Shown: positions 1 through 8,117 of the stretch, piece by piece
Position numbering within the stretch: the first letter of the stretch is position 1
How the letters are laid out: every line of letters begins with the position of its first letter
Assembly (NCBI RefSeq): GCF_000069225.1
Contig: NC_010407.1
Coordinates: 62,001 to 126,000 of the forward strand
DNA length: 64,000 nt
Direction of reading: 5' to 3'
DNA from: Clavibacter sepedonicus
Lineage (GTDB): Bacteria > Actinomycetota > Actinomycetes > Actinomycetales > Microbacteriaceae
The notes under the pieces: generated by a model
Database searches by the model: none
What the model saw: the letters and a program-made list of their open reading frames with translations, nothing else
What the model was told of the DNA's origin: nothing
Translations under genes and position numbers: made by a program

Positions 1-114
1 CCGCAGGACCTCGGTCAGCTCGCGGGCATCACGGGCGTCGGCCAGAAGAAGCTCGACACGTACGGCGAGGGGCTGCTCGCGGTCGTCGCCGCCGGATCCG
101 TCGCGGCCGACTAG
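1..114 (+). CDS. C-terminal tail of an HRDC-domain protein, probably RecQ helicase (partial)
   Basis: Only the last 37 codons are in the window, ending at TAG 112-114. The residues around GVGQKKLDTYGEGLL match the end of an HRDC domain, a helical nucleic-acid-binding module typical of the C-terminus of RecQ-type DNA helicases. The 5' part lies outside the window, so helicase motifs cannot be checked; another HRDC protein is possible. It reads in the same direction as the catabolic gene train but is separated from it by about 414 bp and a separate promoter. Confidence 0.6.
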   Translation, partial: PQDLGQLAGITGVGQKKLDTYGEGLLAVVAAGSVAAD

Positions 115-455
115 CGCGTCGGCCGACCAGGGCGCCGGCCGATGGGGGCTTCGGCAGACCAGGGCGACCGTCGGCCGGCCCGGGGCGGGGAGGAGACCCG
201 GTCCCGAGCCTCGAGGGCTGCGGGACCGAGCCGCGCTCACGGCCGACTTTTACCCGAAGACCGGCCCGGCGCTGGCGGGACAGCTCACCCGAAGAGCTGT
301 CGCCGTTGCCCACGATCGTACTGGTCCGGCTGCGCGCTCCTCGCGGGCTGTGGGGAGCGGACGCGGCGTGCTAGCGGGATGCTCCGGAGGCGGCCGGGCG
401 ATCGGACCCGCATGTAAACAGCGTGTAACGGGAGGCCGCAAACGCTTCATCGGGA
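115..455. other. Non-coding stretch upstream of the catabolic operon
   Basis: No gene is supported here. Short open frames run through it, but none has a ribosome binding site or a recognisable product. It contains GC-rich sequence and then becomes relatively AT-richer from about 415, leading into the promoter described separately. Confidence 0.5.
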
Positions 456-484
456 TTGCCAACACCGTATGGCGTATTTGTAAT
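456..484 (+). promoter_or_regulatory. Sigma-70-type promoter for the hydroxyproline/arabinoside gene train
   Basis: TTGCCA (456-461) and TGTAAT (479-484) are separated by exactly 17 bases; each hexamer differs from consensus (TTGACA, TATAAT) at one position. It lies 45 bases upstream of the GH127 start codon in one of the most AT-rich spots of the region. Transcription would start near 491. Confidence 0.6.
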
Positions 485-491
485 ATGTCAC
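482..491 (+). promoter_or_regulatory. Candidate GntR operator half-site overlapping the -10 box
   Basis: AATATGTCAC at 482-491 matches 9 of 10 bases of the reverse complement of 11651-11660, which is part of a perfect 13-bp palindrome in front of the dehydrogenase genes. Its position over the -10 hexamer would suit repression by the GntR/FCD protein encoded in the same cluster. The match is seen directly; the function is inferred. Confidence 0.4.
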
Positions 492-528
492 CTACCACCG
501 GCTGCTCGAGGCCGGACGAGGGAGCGCC

Positions 529-2538
529 ATGGCAGTGACCGGAGCAGATGCGGATGCTATCCGCACGGGCGCGCGCCGCGGGGCCGTCCTCCCCACCACG
601 GGATCCCGCAGCCCGCTGGGCGCCGATGCCGTCACCCTCGGCGGCGGCCTGCTCGGGGCCTGGCAGGAGCGCAACCGCTCCCGCACCATCCCCCACGCCA
701 TCGCGTCGATGACCGCCGCCGGCAACCTCGACGACCTCCGTGCGGTCGTCGACGGGCCGGGCGAGCGGCCCGCGCCGCGCTACCCGTTCCTCGACACCGA
801 CGTCTACAAGACCCTCGAGGGCATCGCCTGCGAGGTCGGCCGGGGCACCGCGAGCGCCGAGATGCGCGCCTTCCTCGCCGAGGCCACGGACGTGCTCGAG
901 CGCGTGCAGGCGGAGGACGGCTACATCGGCTCGTACGTGCAGCGGCCCGGATCCGAGCGCGCGCCCTGGTCCGACCTCGCCTGGGGCCATGAGCTCTACA
1001 ACCTCGGGCACCTCATCCAGGCCGCGATCGCCGACTCCCGCCAGGGCGGCGACGGCCGGCTCCTCGCCGTGGCGCGCCGCTTCGCCGACGCCGCGGTCCG
1101 CGCGTTCGGACCGGGCGGACGCGTCGAGGTCTGCGGGCACCCCGAGGTCGAGATGGCGCTCGTCGAGCTGTTCCGCGAGACGGGGGAGCGGGCGTACCTC
1201 GACCTCGCCGCCGCGTTCGTCGACCGTCGCGGGCACGGCACGGTGGCGACGCGGATCTTCCCCGCCGAGTACTTCCAGGACGCCCACCCCTTCCGTGAGA
1301 TGCCCGCCGTCACGGGCCACGCCGTCCGCATGGCCTACCTCGCCGCCGGTGCCACGGACGTGGCCCTCGAGACGGGCGACGACGAGCTGCTCGCCGCATC
1401 CGTCCGCCTGTTCGACGACGCGGTGCGCACGCGGCTCTACGTGACGGGCGGACTCGGCAGCCGCCACTCGGACGAGGCGATCGGCGACGCGTACGAGCTG
1501 CCGAGCGAGCGCTCCTACAGCGAGACCTGCGCCGCCATCGCCGTGATGCAGTGGGCGTGGCGCCTCTTCCTCGCGACCGGCGAGCCCCGCTTCCTCGACA
1601 CGCACGAGACCGTGCTGCTGAACGCCTACGCGGTGGGCCTCTCCGCCGACGGCACGGGCTTCTTCTACGACAACCCGTTGCAGCGCCGCCCCGACCACCA
1701 CGCGCAGTCGGGCGCCGAGACCGAGGGCGAGCTGATGCGCCGCCCGTGGTTCACCTGCCCGTGCTGCCCGCCGAACATCGTGCGCTGGATGAGCGAGCTG
1801 CAGGACCACGTCGCGGTGCAGGACGGCGACGACCTCGTGATCGCCCACCCGACCGCGTGCGTGATCCGCACCGACGCGCTCGACGTGCGCGTGACGACCG
1901 CGTACCCATGGGACGGCGCCGTGCGCGTCGAGGTGCTGCGCGCATCCGGGGCCGAGAGCGGCATCGTGCTGCGTCGTCCGGGCTGGTGCCGGTCCGCGAC
2001 CGCGGTCGTGCAGGGGGTCGACGGATCCGTCGCCGAGGTCGACGCATCGGCTCCCGATCGGTGGATCCGCGCCTCCCGCGCCTGGTCCGCGGGCGACGCG
2101 CTCGTGGTAGAGCTCGACATGCCCGTGCGCGCCCTCGGCTCCCACCCGCACCTCGACGCCACCCGGGGGACCCTCGCGGTGGCGCGCGGCCCGATCGTCT
2201 TCGCCGTCGAGCAGGAGGACGCCGGCGCACCCGTCGACGACCTGCTCCTCGACCCGCGCGACCTGGCGGAGGCACGGACCGTGCCGCTCCCGCTCGCCGC
2301 GCCGTGGGGTCCTGCGTCGGACGCGGCAACCGCCGCCGACCCGGGCGTCGCGCTCGCCGTGCGCCTCCGCCGCGCGCTCCCCGCGCCGGACGAGCTCTAC
2401 CCCGAGGTCGTCCCCGGAACCGCAGCTCCCGCCGCGTCGGCCGATCCCGTCGACGCCGTGCTCGTGCCGTACGCCCTGTGGGGCAACCGGTCGCCGGGCG
2501 CGATGCGGGTCTGGATCCGCGCCGCCGACACCGGCTGA
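529..2538 (+). CDS. GH127 family (DUF1680) beta-L-arabinofuranosidase-like hydrolase
   Basis: This 669-residue protein belongs to glycoside hydrolase family 127. That family includes bifidobacterial HypBA1, which removes beta-linked L-arabinofuranose from hydroxyproline-bound arabino-oligosaccharides of plant extensins through a zinc-bound cysteine. The counterparts of that site are visible: E332 and C334 in SETCAAIA, and C412-C413 in the motif CPCCPPN (410-416). Full-length alpha/alpha-barrel sequence surrounds them. There is no signal peptide or membrane segment, so the enzyme should act in the cytoplasm on imported material. The ATG has a GAGGGAG ribosome binding site just upstream. It is the first gene of a train continuing with a peptide ABC importer, peptidases and a hydroxyproline pathway, which supports activity on Hyp-linked arabinosides. 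Other GH127 specificities cannot be excluded from sequence alone. Confidence 0.87.
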   Translation: MAVTGADADAIRTGARRGAVLPTTGSRSPLGADAVTLGGGLLGAWQERNRSRTIPHAIASMTAAGNLDDLRAVVDGPGERPAPRYPFLDTDVYKTLEGIACEVGRGTASAEMRAFLAEATDVLERVQAEDGYIGSYVQRPGSERAPWSDLAWGHELYNLGHLIQAAIADSRQGGDGRLLAVARRFADAAVRAFGPGGRVEVCGHPEVEMALVELFRETGERAYLDLAAAFVDRRGHGTVATRIFPAEYFQDAHPFREMPAVTGHAVRMAYLAAGATDVALETGDDELLAASVRLFDDAVRTRLYVTGGLGSRHSDEAIGDAYELPSERSYSETCAAIAVMQWAWRLFLATGEPRFLDTHETVLLNAYAVGLSADGTGFFYDNPLQRRPDHHAQSGAETEGELMRRPWFTCPCCPPNIVRWMSELQDHVAVQDGDDLVIAHPTACVIRTDALDVRVTTAYPWDGAVRVEVLRASGAESGIVLRRPGWCRSATAVVQGVDGSVAEVDASAPDRWIRASRAWSAGDALVVELDMPVRALGSHPHLDATRGTLAVARGPIVFAVEQEDAGAPVDDLLLDPRDLAEARTVPLPLAAPWGPASDAATAADPGVALAVRLRRALPAPDELYPEVVPGTAAPAASADPVDAVLVPYALWGNRSPGAMRVWIRAADTG

Positions 2539-2560
2539 GCCGCCGTCCGCGCGCACGCCA

Positions 2561-2581
2561 CCCGGATCCACCCGATCCGGG
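2561..2581 (+). terminator. Hairpin between the GH127 and binding-protein genes
   Basis: CCCGGATC (2561-2568) and GATCCGGG (2574-2581) form a perfect 8-bp stem with a 5-base loop, 22 bases after the GH127 stop. No T-tract follows, so it may be an attenuator or mRNA-stability hairpin ahead of the abundantly needed binding protein rather than a full terminator. Confidence 0.4.
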
Positions 2582-2684
2582 GCGATGGCGCGCACCTCCG
2601 CTTCCCATCCCCTCCCATCGCACGACCCCGTCCGTCATTCCCCACCCGGTGCGCCTCGGCCGCCATCCACGAAACGAGAGTCCG

Positions 2685-4367
2685 ATGAACAGACGAATCA
2701 CCGCCGTCGGGCTGGCCGTCGCCGCCAGCCTCGCCCTCACCTCCTGCGCCGGCGCCGGCGGAGGAGCCGCGGCAGGCGGCGTCACCGGTCCTGCCGACAC
2801 CGGCGGCACCATGCAGGTGCTCGCCAGCACCGACTTCTCGCATCTCGACCCGGAGATGGGCTACGACACCGGTGTCCAGGACCTCTACCGGCTCATCTAC
2901 CGGACGCTCACCACCGCGACCGGCAAGGACGGCGCCACGATCGGGCCGGACCTCGCGACCGACACGGGCACGCCCAACGCCGACGCCACCGTGTGGACGT
3001 TCACGCTCAAGGACGGCCTCAAGTTCGAGGACGGCTCACCCATCACCAGCGAGTCCGTCAAGTTCGGCGTCGAGCGGTCCTTCGACCCGGCGCTCGCGAT
3101 CGGCACGCCGTACACCCGGCTCTACCTGGCGGGTGGCGAGTCGTACAAGGGCCCCTACCAGTCGGGCGACCTCTCCTCGATCGAGACGCCGGACGAGAAG
3201 ACCATCGTCTTCCACCTGAACCGCTCCGTCCCGGAGTTCTCGAGCGTCGCCGCGCAGAGCACCTTGACGCCGTTCCCGGCCGACAAGGACAAGGTGACGG
3301 TCACGAGCATGGACCAGCAGCCCATCGCGTCCGGGCCGTACCGGGTCACCGCCCGCACGGCCGGCTCCTCCCTCACCCTCGAGCGCAACCCCGAGTGGGA
3401 CCAGTCGACCGACGGTGTGCGGACGGCCAAGCCCGACAAGTGGCAGTTCACCGTGGGCCTCGACCAGGCGACCATCGACGAGCGCTTGCTCGCCAACCAG
3501 GGCGACGACAAGAACGCGATCGCGTACACGATCACCGCGGCGAGCGTCTCCCGCATCCAGACCCCGCAGATCAAGGCGCGCACGGTCACCGGCGACCAGG
3601 CCTGCACCACGTACCTCGGCCTCAACACGACCAAGCCGCACCTCGACGACGTGCGCGTCCGGCAGGCGATCTCCTATGCGATCGACAAGAAGTCGCTCGC
3701 CGACGTCGCCGGCGGCCCGTCCATCGCCGAGCCCGCGTCCACGATGCTCACCCCGTCCATCCCGGGCCACAAGGACTTCGACCTCTACCCGAGCACCGAC
3801 AGCGCGGGTGACGTCGACAAGGCGAAGGCGCTGCTCGCTGAGGCGGGCGTCCCGCAGGGCTTCACGATGACCCTGGACGTGCGCAACCTGCCCTCCGCGC
3901 AGAAGCAGGCCGAGGCGCTCCAGCAGTCGCTCGCCAAGGTGGGCATCACCGTCGAGTTCAACATCATCGACACGGCGACCTACTACGAGACCATCGGCAC
4001 CCCCTCGCAGCAGCACGACGCCGCCGTCACCGGCTGGTGCCCGGACTGGCTGTCGCCCAGCACGGTGCTCCCGACGCTGTTCGACGGACGCCAGATCAGC
4101 GACAAGGGCAACAACGACCTCTCCCAGCTGAACGATGCCGCGGTCAATGCCAAGATCGATGAGGTCTCCGCCATGACGGACCTCGACGCGGCGAAGACCG
4201 CGTGGGGGGACCTCGACGAGCAGATCCAGCAGCTCGCCCCGACCGTGCCGCTCCTCTTCGCGCAGTCCGTGCTCGTCGTCGGCGAGAACGTGCGGAACGC
4301 GTACTCGAGCCCCCTGTTCGCGGGCGGCATCGACTACGCCACCATCGGCCTCCACACGGGGAAGTAG
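2685..4367 (+). CDS. ABC transporter substrate-binding lipoprotein, peptide family (SBP_bac_5)
   Basis: A 560-residue extracellular solute-binding protein of the DppA/OppA type. The N-terminus has two arginines, a hydrophobic stretch and a lipobox LTSC with the lipidated cysteine at residue 21, followed by a Gly/Ala-rich spacer, so the mature protein should be anchored on the outer face of the membrane. The rest follows family 5 organisation, for example EDGSPITSESVKFGVERS and VRQAISYAIDKK. Both permeases and both ATPases follow directly, giving a full importer. The cluster context (Xaa-Pro and proline peptidases, hydroxyproline catabolism) suggests Pro/Hyp-containing peptides, possibly glycosylated, as cargo; this substrate is inferred. 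The ATG at 2685 is chosen because it gives the complete signal sequence. Confidence 0.9.
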   Translation: MNRRITAVGLAVAASLALTSCAGAGGGAAAGGVTGPADTGGTMQVLASTDFSHLDPEMGYDTGVQDLYRLIYRTLTTATGKDGATIGPDLATDTGTPNADATVWTFTLKDGLKFEDGSPITSESVKFGVERSFDPALAIGTPYTRLYLAGGESYKGPYQSGDLSSIETPDEKTIVFHLNRSVPEFSSVAAQSTLTPFPADKDKVTVTSMDQQPIASGPYRVTARTAGSSLTLERNPEWDQSTDGVRTAKPDKWQFTVGLDQATIDERLLANQGDDKNAIAYTITAASVSRIQTPQIKARTVTGDQACTTYLGLNTTKPHLDDVRVRQAISYAIDKKSLADVAGGPSIAEPASTMLTPSIPGHKDFDLYPSTDSAGDVDKAKALLAEAGVPQGFTMTLDVRNLPSAQKQAEALQQSLAKVGITVEFNIIDTATYYETIGTPSQQHDAAVTGWCPDWLSPSTVLPTLFDGRQISDKGNNDLSQLNDAAVNAKIDEVSAMTDLDAAKTAWGDLDEQIQQLAPTVPLLFAQSVLVVGENVRNAYSSPLFAGGIDYATIGLHTGK

Positions 4368-4370
4368 GCG

Positions 4371-5333
4371 GTGACCGCCACCCTCCAGGGCGCCAGCGCG
4401 CCCGACACGGCCTCCGCGTACCCGACGGGACGGCCGCCCGCCGTCACGCCGGCGAAGCGCGTGGTCGCGGCCCTCCGGTCGACGCCGTCCGTCATCGCCA
4501 GCGCCGTGTTCCTGGTGCTGGTCCTGGTGCTCGCGGTGTTCGCGCCGCTCCTGTCCGGGATCACCGGCTGGGGCCCCACGACCTTCGACGCGACGGCCGT
4601 CGACCCCGTCCTCGGCGGTCTGCCCATCGGCCCGTTCGGCGGCGTCAGCGCGCAGCACTGGTTCGGCGTCGAGCCGCAGAACGGGCGCGACATCTTCGCC
4701 CGGATCGCGTACGGCGCCCGGGTGTCCATGCTCATCGCGGTCTCCGCGACGGTCGTCACCACGGCCGTCGGCGTCATCGCGGGGATGGTCGCCGGCTACT
4801 ACGGCGGCATCGTCGACCAGATCGTGTCGCGGGTCATGGACTTCCTCATGGCGTTCCCCGCGCTGATCTTCATCATCGCGGTCCTGTCGGCCCTGCCCGC
4901 GGGCAACCGGCCGGCGCTGCTCGTCCTGGTGCTCAGCGTCTTCGGCTGGCCGTACACGGCGCGCATCGTGCGCGGCCAGACCATGACGCTCCGCACGCGC
5001 GAGTTCGTGGAGGCGGCCCGGGCGTCCGGCGCCTCCTCCCTGCGCGTGGTCTTCCGCGAGGTGCTGCCGAACCTGCGCGGCACCATCATCGTGCTGGCGA
5101 CGCTCTCGGTGCCGGGCTACATCGGCACCGAGGCGTCCCTGTCGTTCCTCGGCGTCGGCGTGCTGCCGCCGACGCCGTCGTGGGGCCAGATGATCGCCGA
5201 CTCGGTGAACTGGTACACGGTCGACCCGGCGTACTTCATCGTGCCGGGCTCGTTCCTCTTCGTCACGGTGCTGTCGTTCACGGTCTTCGGCGACCACCTC
5301 CGCACCGCGCTCGAGCAGGGGGAGGCGGCATGA
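4371..5333 (+). CDS. ABC transporter permease, DppC type
   Basis: Membrane subunit of the peptide importer, 320 residues, starting with GTG three bases after the preceding stop. After a cytoplasmic N-terminus a first membrane helix (about residues 42-65) is followed by an external loop and a block of helices. The cytoplasmic EAA loop that docks to the ATPases is visible as EAARASGASSLRVVFREVLP near residues 211-230, and a typical SFLGVG motif lies further on. The gene order here, DppC-type before DppB-type, is the reverse of the common dpp order. The stop overlaps the start of the next gene (ATGA). Confidence 0.9.
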   Translation: MTATLQGASAPDTASAYPTGRPPAVTPAKRVVAALRSTPSVIASAVFLVLVLVLAVFAPLLSGITGWGPTTFDATAVDPVLGGLPIGPFGGVSAQHWFGVEPQNGRDIFARIAYGARVSMLIAVSATVVTTAVGVIAGMVAGYYGGIVDQIVSRVMDFLMAFPALIFIIAVLSALPAGNRPALLVLVLSVFGWPYTARIVRGQTMTLRTREFVEAARASGASSLRVVFREVLPNLRGTIIVLATLSVPGYIGTEASLSFLGVGVLPPTPSWGQMIADSVNWYTVDPAYFIVPGSFLFVTVLSFTVFGDHLRTALEQGEAA

Positions 5334-6322
5334 TCGGCTACCTCCTCCGCCGCGCGGGCGCCGCGGTCATCGTGCTCGCGCTCATCAGCCTGTTCACCTA
5401 CGCGATCTTCTTCCTGCTGCAGCCGGACCCCGCCGTCACCATCTGCGGCAAGACCTGCACGCCGGACAAGATCGACTCCATCCGCGCCCTCCTCGGCCTC
5501 GACCGGCCCTTCTGGGTGCAGTACGGCGACTTCGTCACGGGGCTGTTCACGGGCCGCACCTACGGCGACGGCCCGACGGCGATCCAGTGCACGGCGCCCT
5601 GCCTGGGCTTCAGCTTCCAGACCCAGCAGCCCGTGCTCGACCTGCTGCTGTCGCGACTTCCCGTGAGCATCACCGTCGCGGTCGGCGCGGCGGTCCTCTG
5701 GATCCTCTTCGGCGTGGCCGGCGGCCTCGTCAGCGCGATCAAGCAGGGCAGCGTGTGGGACCGGACCGCGATGGCCGGGGCTCTCGTCGGCATCAGCGTG
5801 CCGGTGCCCTTCGCTGCGCTGCTCCTCCAGTACGTGCTCGTCGTGCAGCTGCAGGTGCTCCCGTTCCCGCAGTCGGTGGCGTTCAGCGACGACCCGGTCG
5901 GGTGGTTCGAGTCGTACATCATGCCGTGGACCGTGCTCGCGCTCGGCTACGCGGCCGTGTACGCGCGCATCGTGCGGGCCAACGTGATCGACACCCTGCA
6001 GGAGGACTACCTGCGGACCGCGCGCGCCAAGGGCCTGTCGGCCGCGCTCGTGATCCGTCGCCATGCCCTCCGGCCGTCGCTCACGCCCGTCGTCACGTTG
6101 TTCGGCATGGACTTCGCCGGGCTGCTCGGCGGGGCCGTGATCGCCGAGAGCATCTTCGGCCTCAACGGCGTCGGCAAGGTCGCCGCCGACTCCATCGCCA
6201 AGAACGACCAGCCCGTCATCATGGGCGTCACGCTCCTCGCCGCGGCCTTCGTGGTCGTCGGGAACGTCGTCGTCGACGTGCTCTACACCGTGCTCGACCC
6301 CCGAGTGAGGATCACCGCGTGA
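5330..6322 (+). CDS. ABC transporter permease, DppB type, with cysteine-rich external loop
   Basis: Second membrane subunit, 330 residues, starting at an ATG that overlaps the previous TGA by four bases. It begins with the family pattern YLLRRAGAAVIVLALISLF, contains several membrane helices and the EAA-type loop RTARAKGLSAALVIRRHALR. The first extracytoplasmic loop carries two close cysteine pairs, CGKTC (about residues 37-41) and QCTAPC (about 84-89), which could form disulfides on the outside. With the preceding permease it would form the translocation pore; the overlapping stop and start codons indicate coupled translation. Confidence 0.9.
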   Translation: MIGYLLRRAGAAVIVLALISLFTYAIFFLLQPDPAVTICGKTCTPDKIDSIRALLGLDRPFWVQYGDFVTGLFTGRTYGDGPTAIQCTAPCLGFSFQTQQPVLDLLLSRLPVSITVAVGAAVLWILFGVAGGLVSAIKQGSVWDRTAMAGALVGISVPVPFAALLLQYVLVVQLQVLPFPQSVAFSDDPVGWFESYIMPWTVLALGYAAVYARIVRANVIDTLQEDYLRTARAKGLSAALVIRRHALRPSLTPVVTLFGMDFAGLLGGAVIAESIFGLNGVGKVAADSIAKNDQPVIMGVTLLAAAFVVVGNVVVDVLYTVLDPRVRITA

Positions 6323-7185
6323 CCGCCACAGAGACGCACCGCCCGCCCGCCCGCGCCGTCCCCGGGACGCCGCTCCTCGAGGTGGAGCACCTCACCATCG
6401 CGTTCCCCACGTCGCGGGGACCGGTCGAGGTCGTGAAGGACCTCTCCTTCCGCGTGGAGCCGGACAGCACCCTCGGCATCGTGGGGGAGTCCGGATCCGG
6501 CAAGTCGATGACCTCGCTCGCCGTGATGGGCCTCATCCCGCGCGGCGGCACGGTCACCGGATCCATCAAGCTGGCCGGCGAGGAGCTCGTGGGCCGCACC
6601 GACCGGGAGCTGCGGGCCATGCGCGGCGACCGCATGGCGATGGTGTTCCAGGATCCGCTCTCCTCGCTCAACCCCTACTACACGGTGGGGCTGCAGATCG
6701 AGGAGGCCTACCGGGCGCATCGCCCCGGCTCCCGGAAGGCCGTGCGCTCGACCGTGGTGGCGGCGCTCGAGCGGGTCGGGATCAAGGAGGCCGCGACGCG
6801 CGTGGACCACTACCCGCACCAGTTCTCGGGCGGCATGCGGCAGCGCATCATGATCGCGATGGCGCTGTGCCTCGAGCCCGAGCTGCTCATCGCCGACGAG
6901 CCGACCACGGCGCTCGACGTGACGGTGCAGGCGCAGATCCTCGACCTCATGCGCTCCATCCGCGCCGAGACGGGGATGGGCATGCTCGTCATCACCCACG
7001 ACCTCGCGGTGGTCTCGTCGCTGGCCGACGAGGTGCTCGTCATGCAGCACGGGCACCGCGTGGAGAGCGGCACCACCGAGCGCGTGTTCACCGCGCCGGA
7101 GGACCCGTACACGCACGCCCTGCTCGAGGCGATCCCCCGCATCGACGCCGCCTACGACCGCCTGACGACGGGACCCGCCTCATGA
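6319..7185 (+). CDS. ABC transporter ATP-binding protein, DppD type
   Basis: ATPase of the peptide importer, 288 residues. The GTG start overlaps the previous stop by four bases. Visible motifs are Walker A GESGSGKS, a Q-loop at [10 protein letters not shown], the signature FSGGMRQR, Walker B LLIADEP and the H-loop ITHDL. The C-terminal part has the extension seen in oligopeptide ATPases ([15 protein letters not shown]). It should pair with the next gene product as a heterodimer at the inner face of the membrane. Confidence 0.92.
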   Translation: MTATETHRPPARAVPGTPLLEVEHLTIAFPTSRGPVEVVKDLSFRVEPDSTLGIVGESGSGKSMTSLAVMGLIPRGGTVTGSIKLAGEELVGRTDRELRAMRGDRMAMVFQDPLSSLNPYYTVGLQIEEAYRAHRPGSRKAVRSTVVAALERVGIKEAATRVDHYPHQFSGGMRQRIMIAMALCLEPELLIADEPTTALDVTVQAQILDLMRSIRAETGMGMLVITHDLAVVSSLADEVLVMQHGHRVESGTTERVFTAPEDPYTHALLEAIPRIDAAYDRLTTGPAS

Positions 7186-8117
7186 GCCCACACGACGCAT
7201 CCGCCCCCGCGCCCGCCCCGACCGCCACAGCGGCGACGCCCGAGCCCTTCCTCTCCGCGCGCGACCTCACCAAGGAGTACGTGACGCGCGGCGGCCGCGG
7301 GCTCCGGCCGCCCGTGCGGCGCTTCCTCGCGGTCGACGGCGTGAGCCTCGACGTGCCGACCGGGCAGACCCTCTCCATCGTGGGCGAGTCCGGATCCGGC
7401 AAGTCGACGACCGCGCGCATCATCGCGCACCTGCTCGACCCGACCTCCGGCACGTTCGCGCTGAAGGGCGAGGACATGACGCACGCGAAGGGCGCCGCCC
7501 TCCGCGAGTTCCGGCGGCAGGTGCAGGTGGTGTTCCAGGATCCGGCGTCGTCGCTGAACCCGCGGCACACGGTGGAGCAGATCATCAGCGCGCCCCTGCG
7601 GTACCAGGGCATCACGACGCCGGGCGGGCACGGGCAGCTCGTGCGCGACCTGCTCGACCGGGTGGGCCTCAACCCCGACCACGCGCAGCGCTATCCCGCG
7701 CAGTTCTCGGGCGGGCAGTGCCAGCGCATCGGGATCGCGCGGGCGCTCGCCGTGAGCCCGGGCCTCATCGTGTGCGACGAGGCGGTCTCCGCGCTCGACG
7801 TCACGGTGCAGGCGCGCGTCATCGCGCTGCTCCGCGACCTCCAGCGGGAGCGGGGGCTCAGCTACGTCTTCATCGCGCACGACCTCGCCGTCGTGCGGCA
7901 GCTCTCCGACCGCGTCGCCGTGATGAGCTCGGGGAAGGTCGTGGAGGAGGGTACGCGCGACGACGTGTTCGAGCGCCCGCAGCACCCGTACACGCGGTCG
8001 CTGCTCGACGCCGTGCCGCGCATCGACCCCGAGTGGGATCGCAGGCGGCAGGCCGCGCGCGCCGCGGCCGGCCTCGACACCACCGCCATCGAGACGGCGG
8101 GCGGGTCGGCCGCGTGA
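7182..8117 (+). CDS. ABC transporter ATP-binding protein, DppF type
   Basis: Second ATPase, 311 residues, with an ATG overlapping the previous TGA. It starts with an Ala/Pro-rich leader, then Walker [10 protein letters not shown]-loop FQDPASSLNP, signature FSGGQCQR, Walker B LIVCDEA and H-loop IAHDL, and ends with the oligopeptide-type QHPYTRSLLDAVPRI block. The signature motif reads SGGQC rather than the common SGGQR/SGGMR. Its stop overlaps the start of the peptidase gene that follows, so transport and peptide breakdown appear to be translationally coupled. Confidence 0.92.
   Translation: MSPHDASAPAPAPTATAATPEPFLSARDLTKEYVTRGGRGLRPPVRRFLAVDGVSLDVPTGQTLSIVGESGSGKSTTARIIAHLLDPTSGTFALKGEDMTHAKGAALREFRRQVQVVFQDPASSLNPRHTVEQIISAPLRYQGITTPGGHGQLVRDLLDRVGLNPDHAQRYPAQFSGGQCQRIGIARALAVSPGLIVCDEAVSALDVTVQARVIALLRDLQRERGLSYVFIAHDLAVVRQLSDRVAVMSSGKVVEEGTRDDVFERPQHPYTRSLLDAVPRIDPEWDRRRQAARAAAGLDTTAIETAGGSAA

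Noticed and set aside
250..2595. Long minus-strand frame opposite the GH127 gene
   Set aside because: Low-complexity Arg/Gly/Val/His composition; the plus strand carries the recognisable enzyme and motifs.
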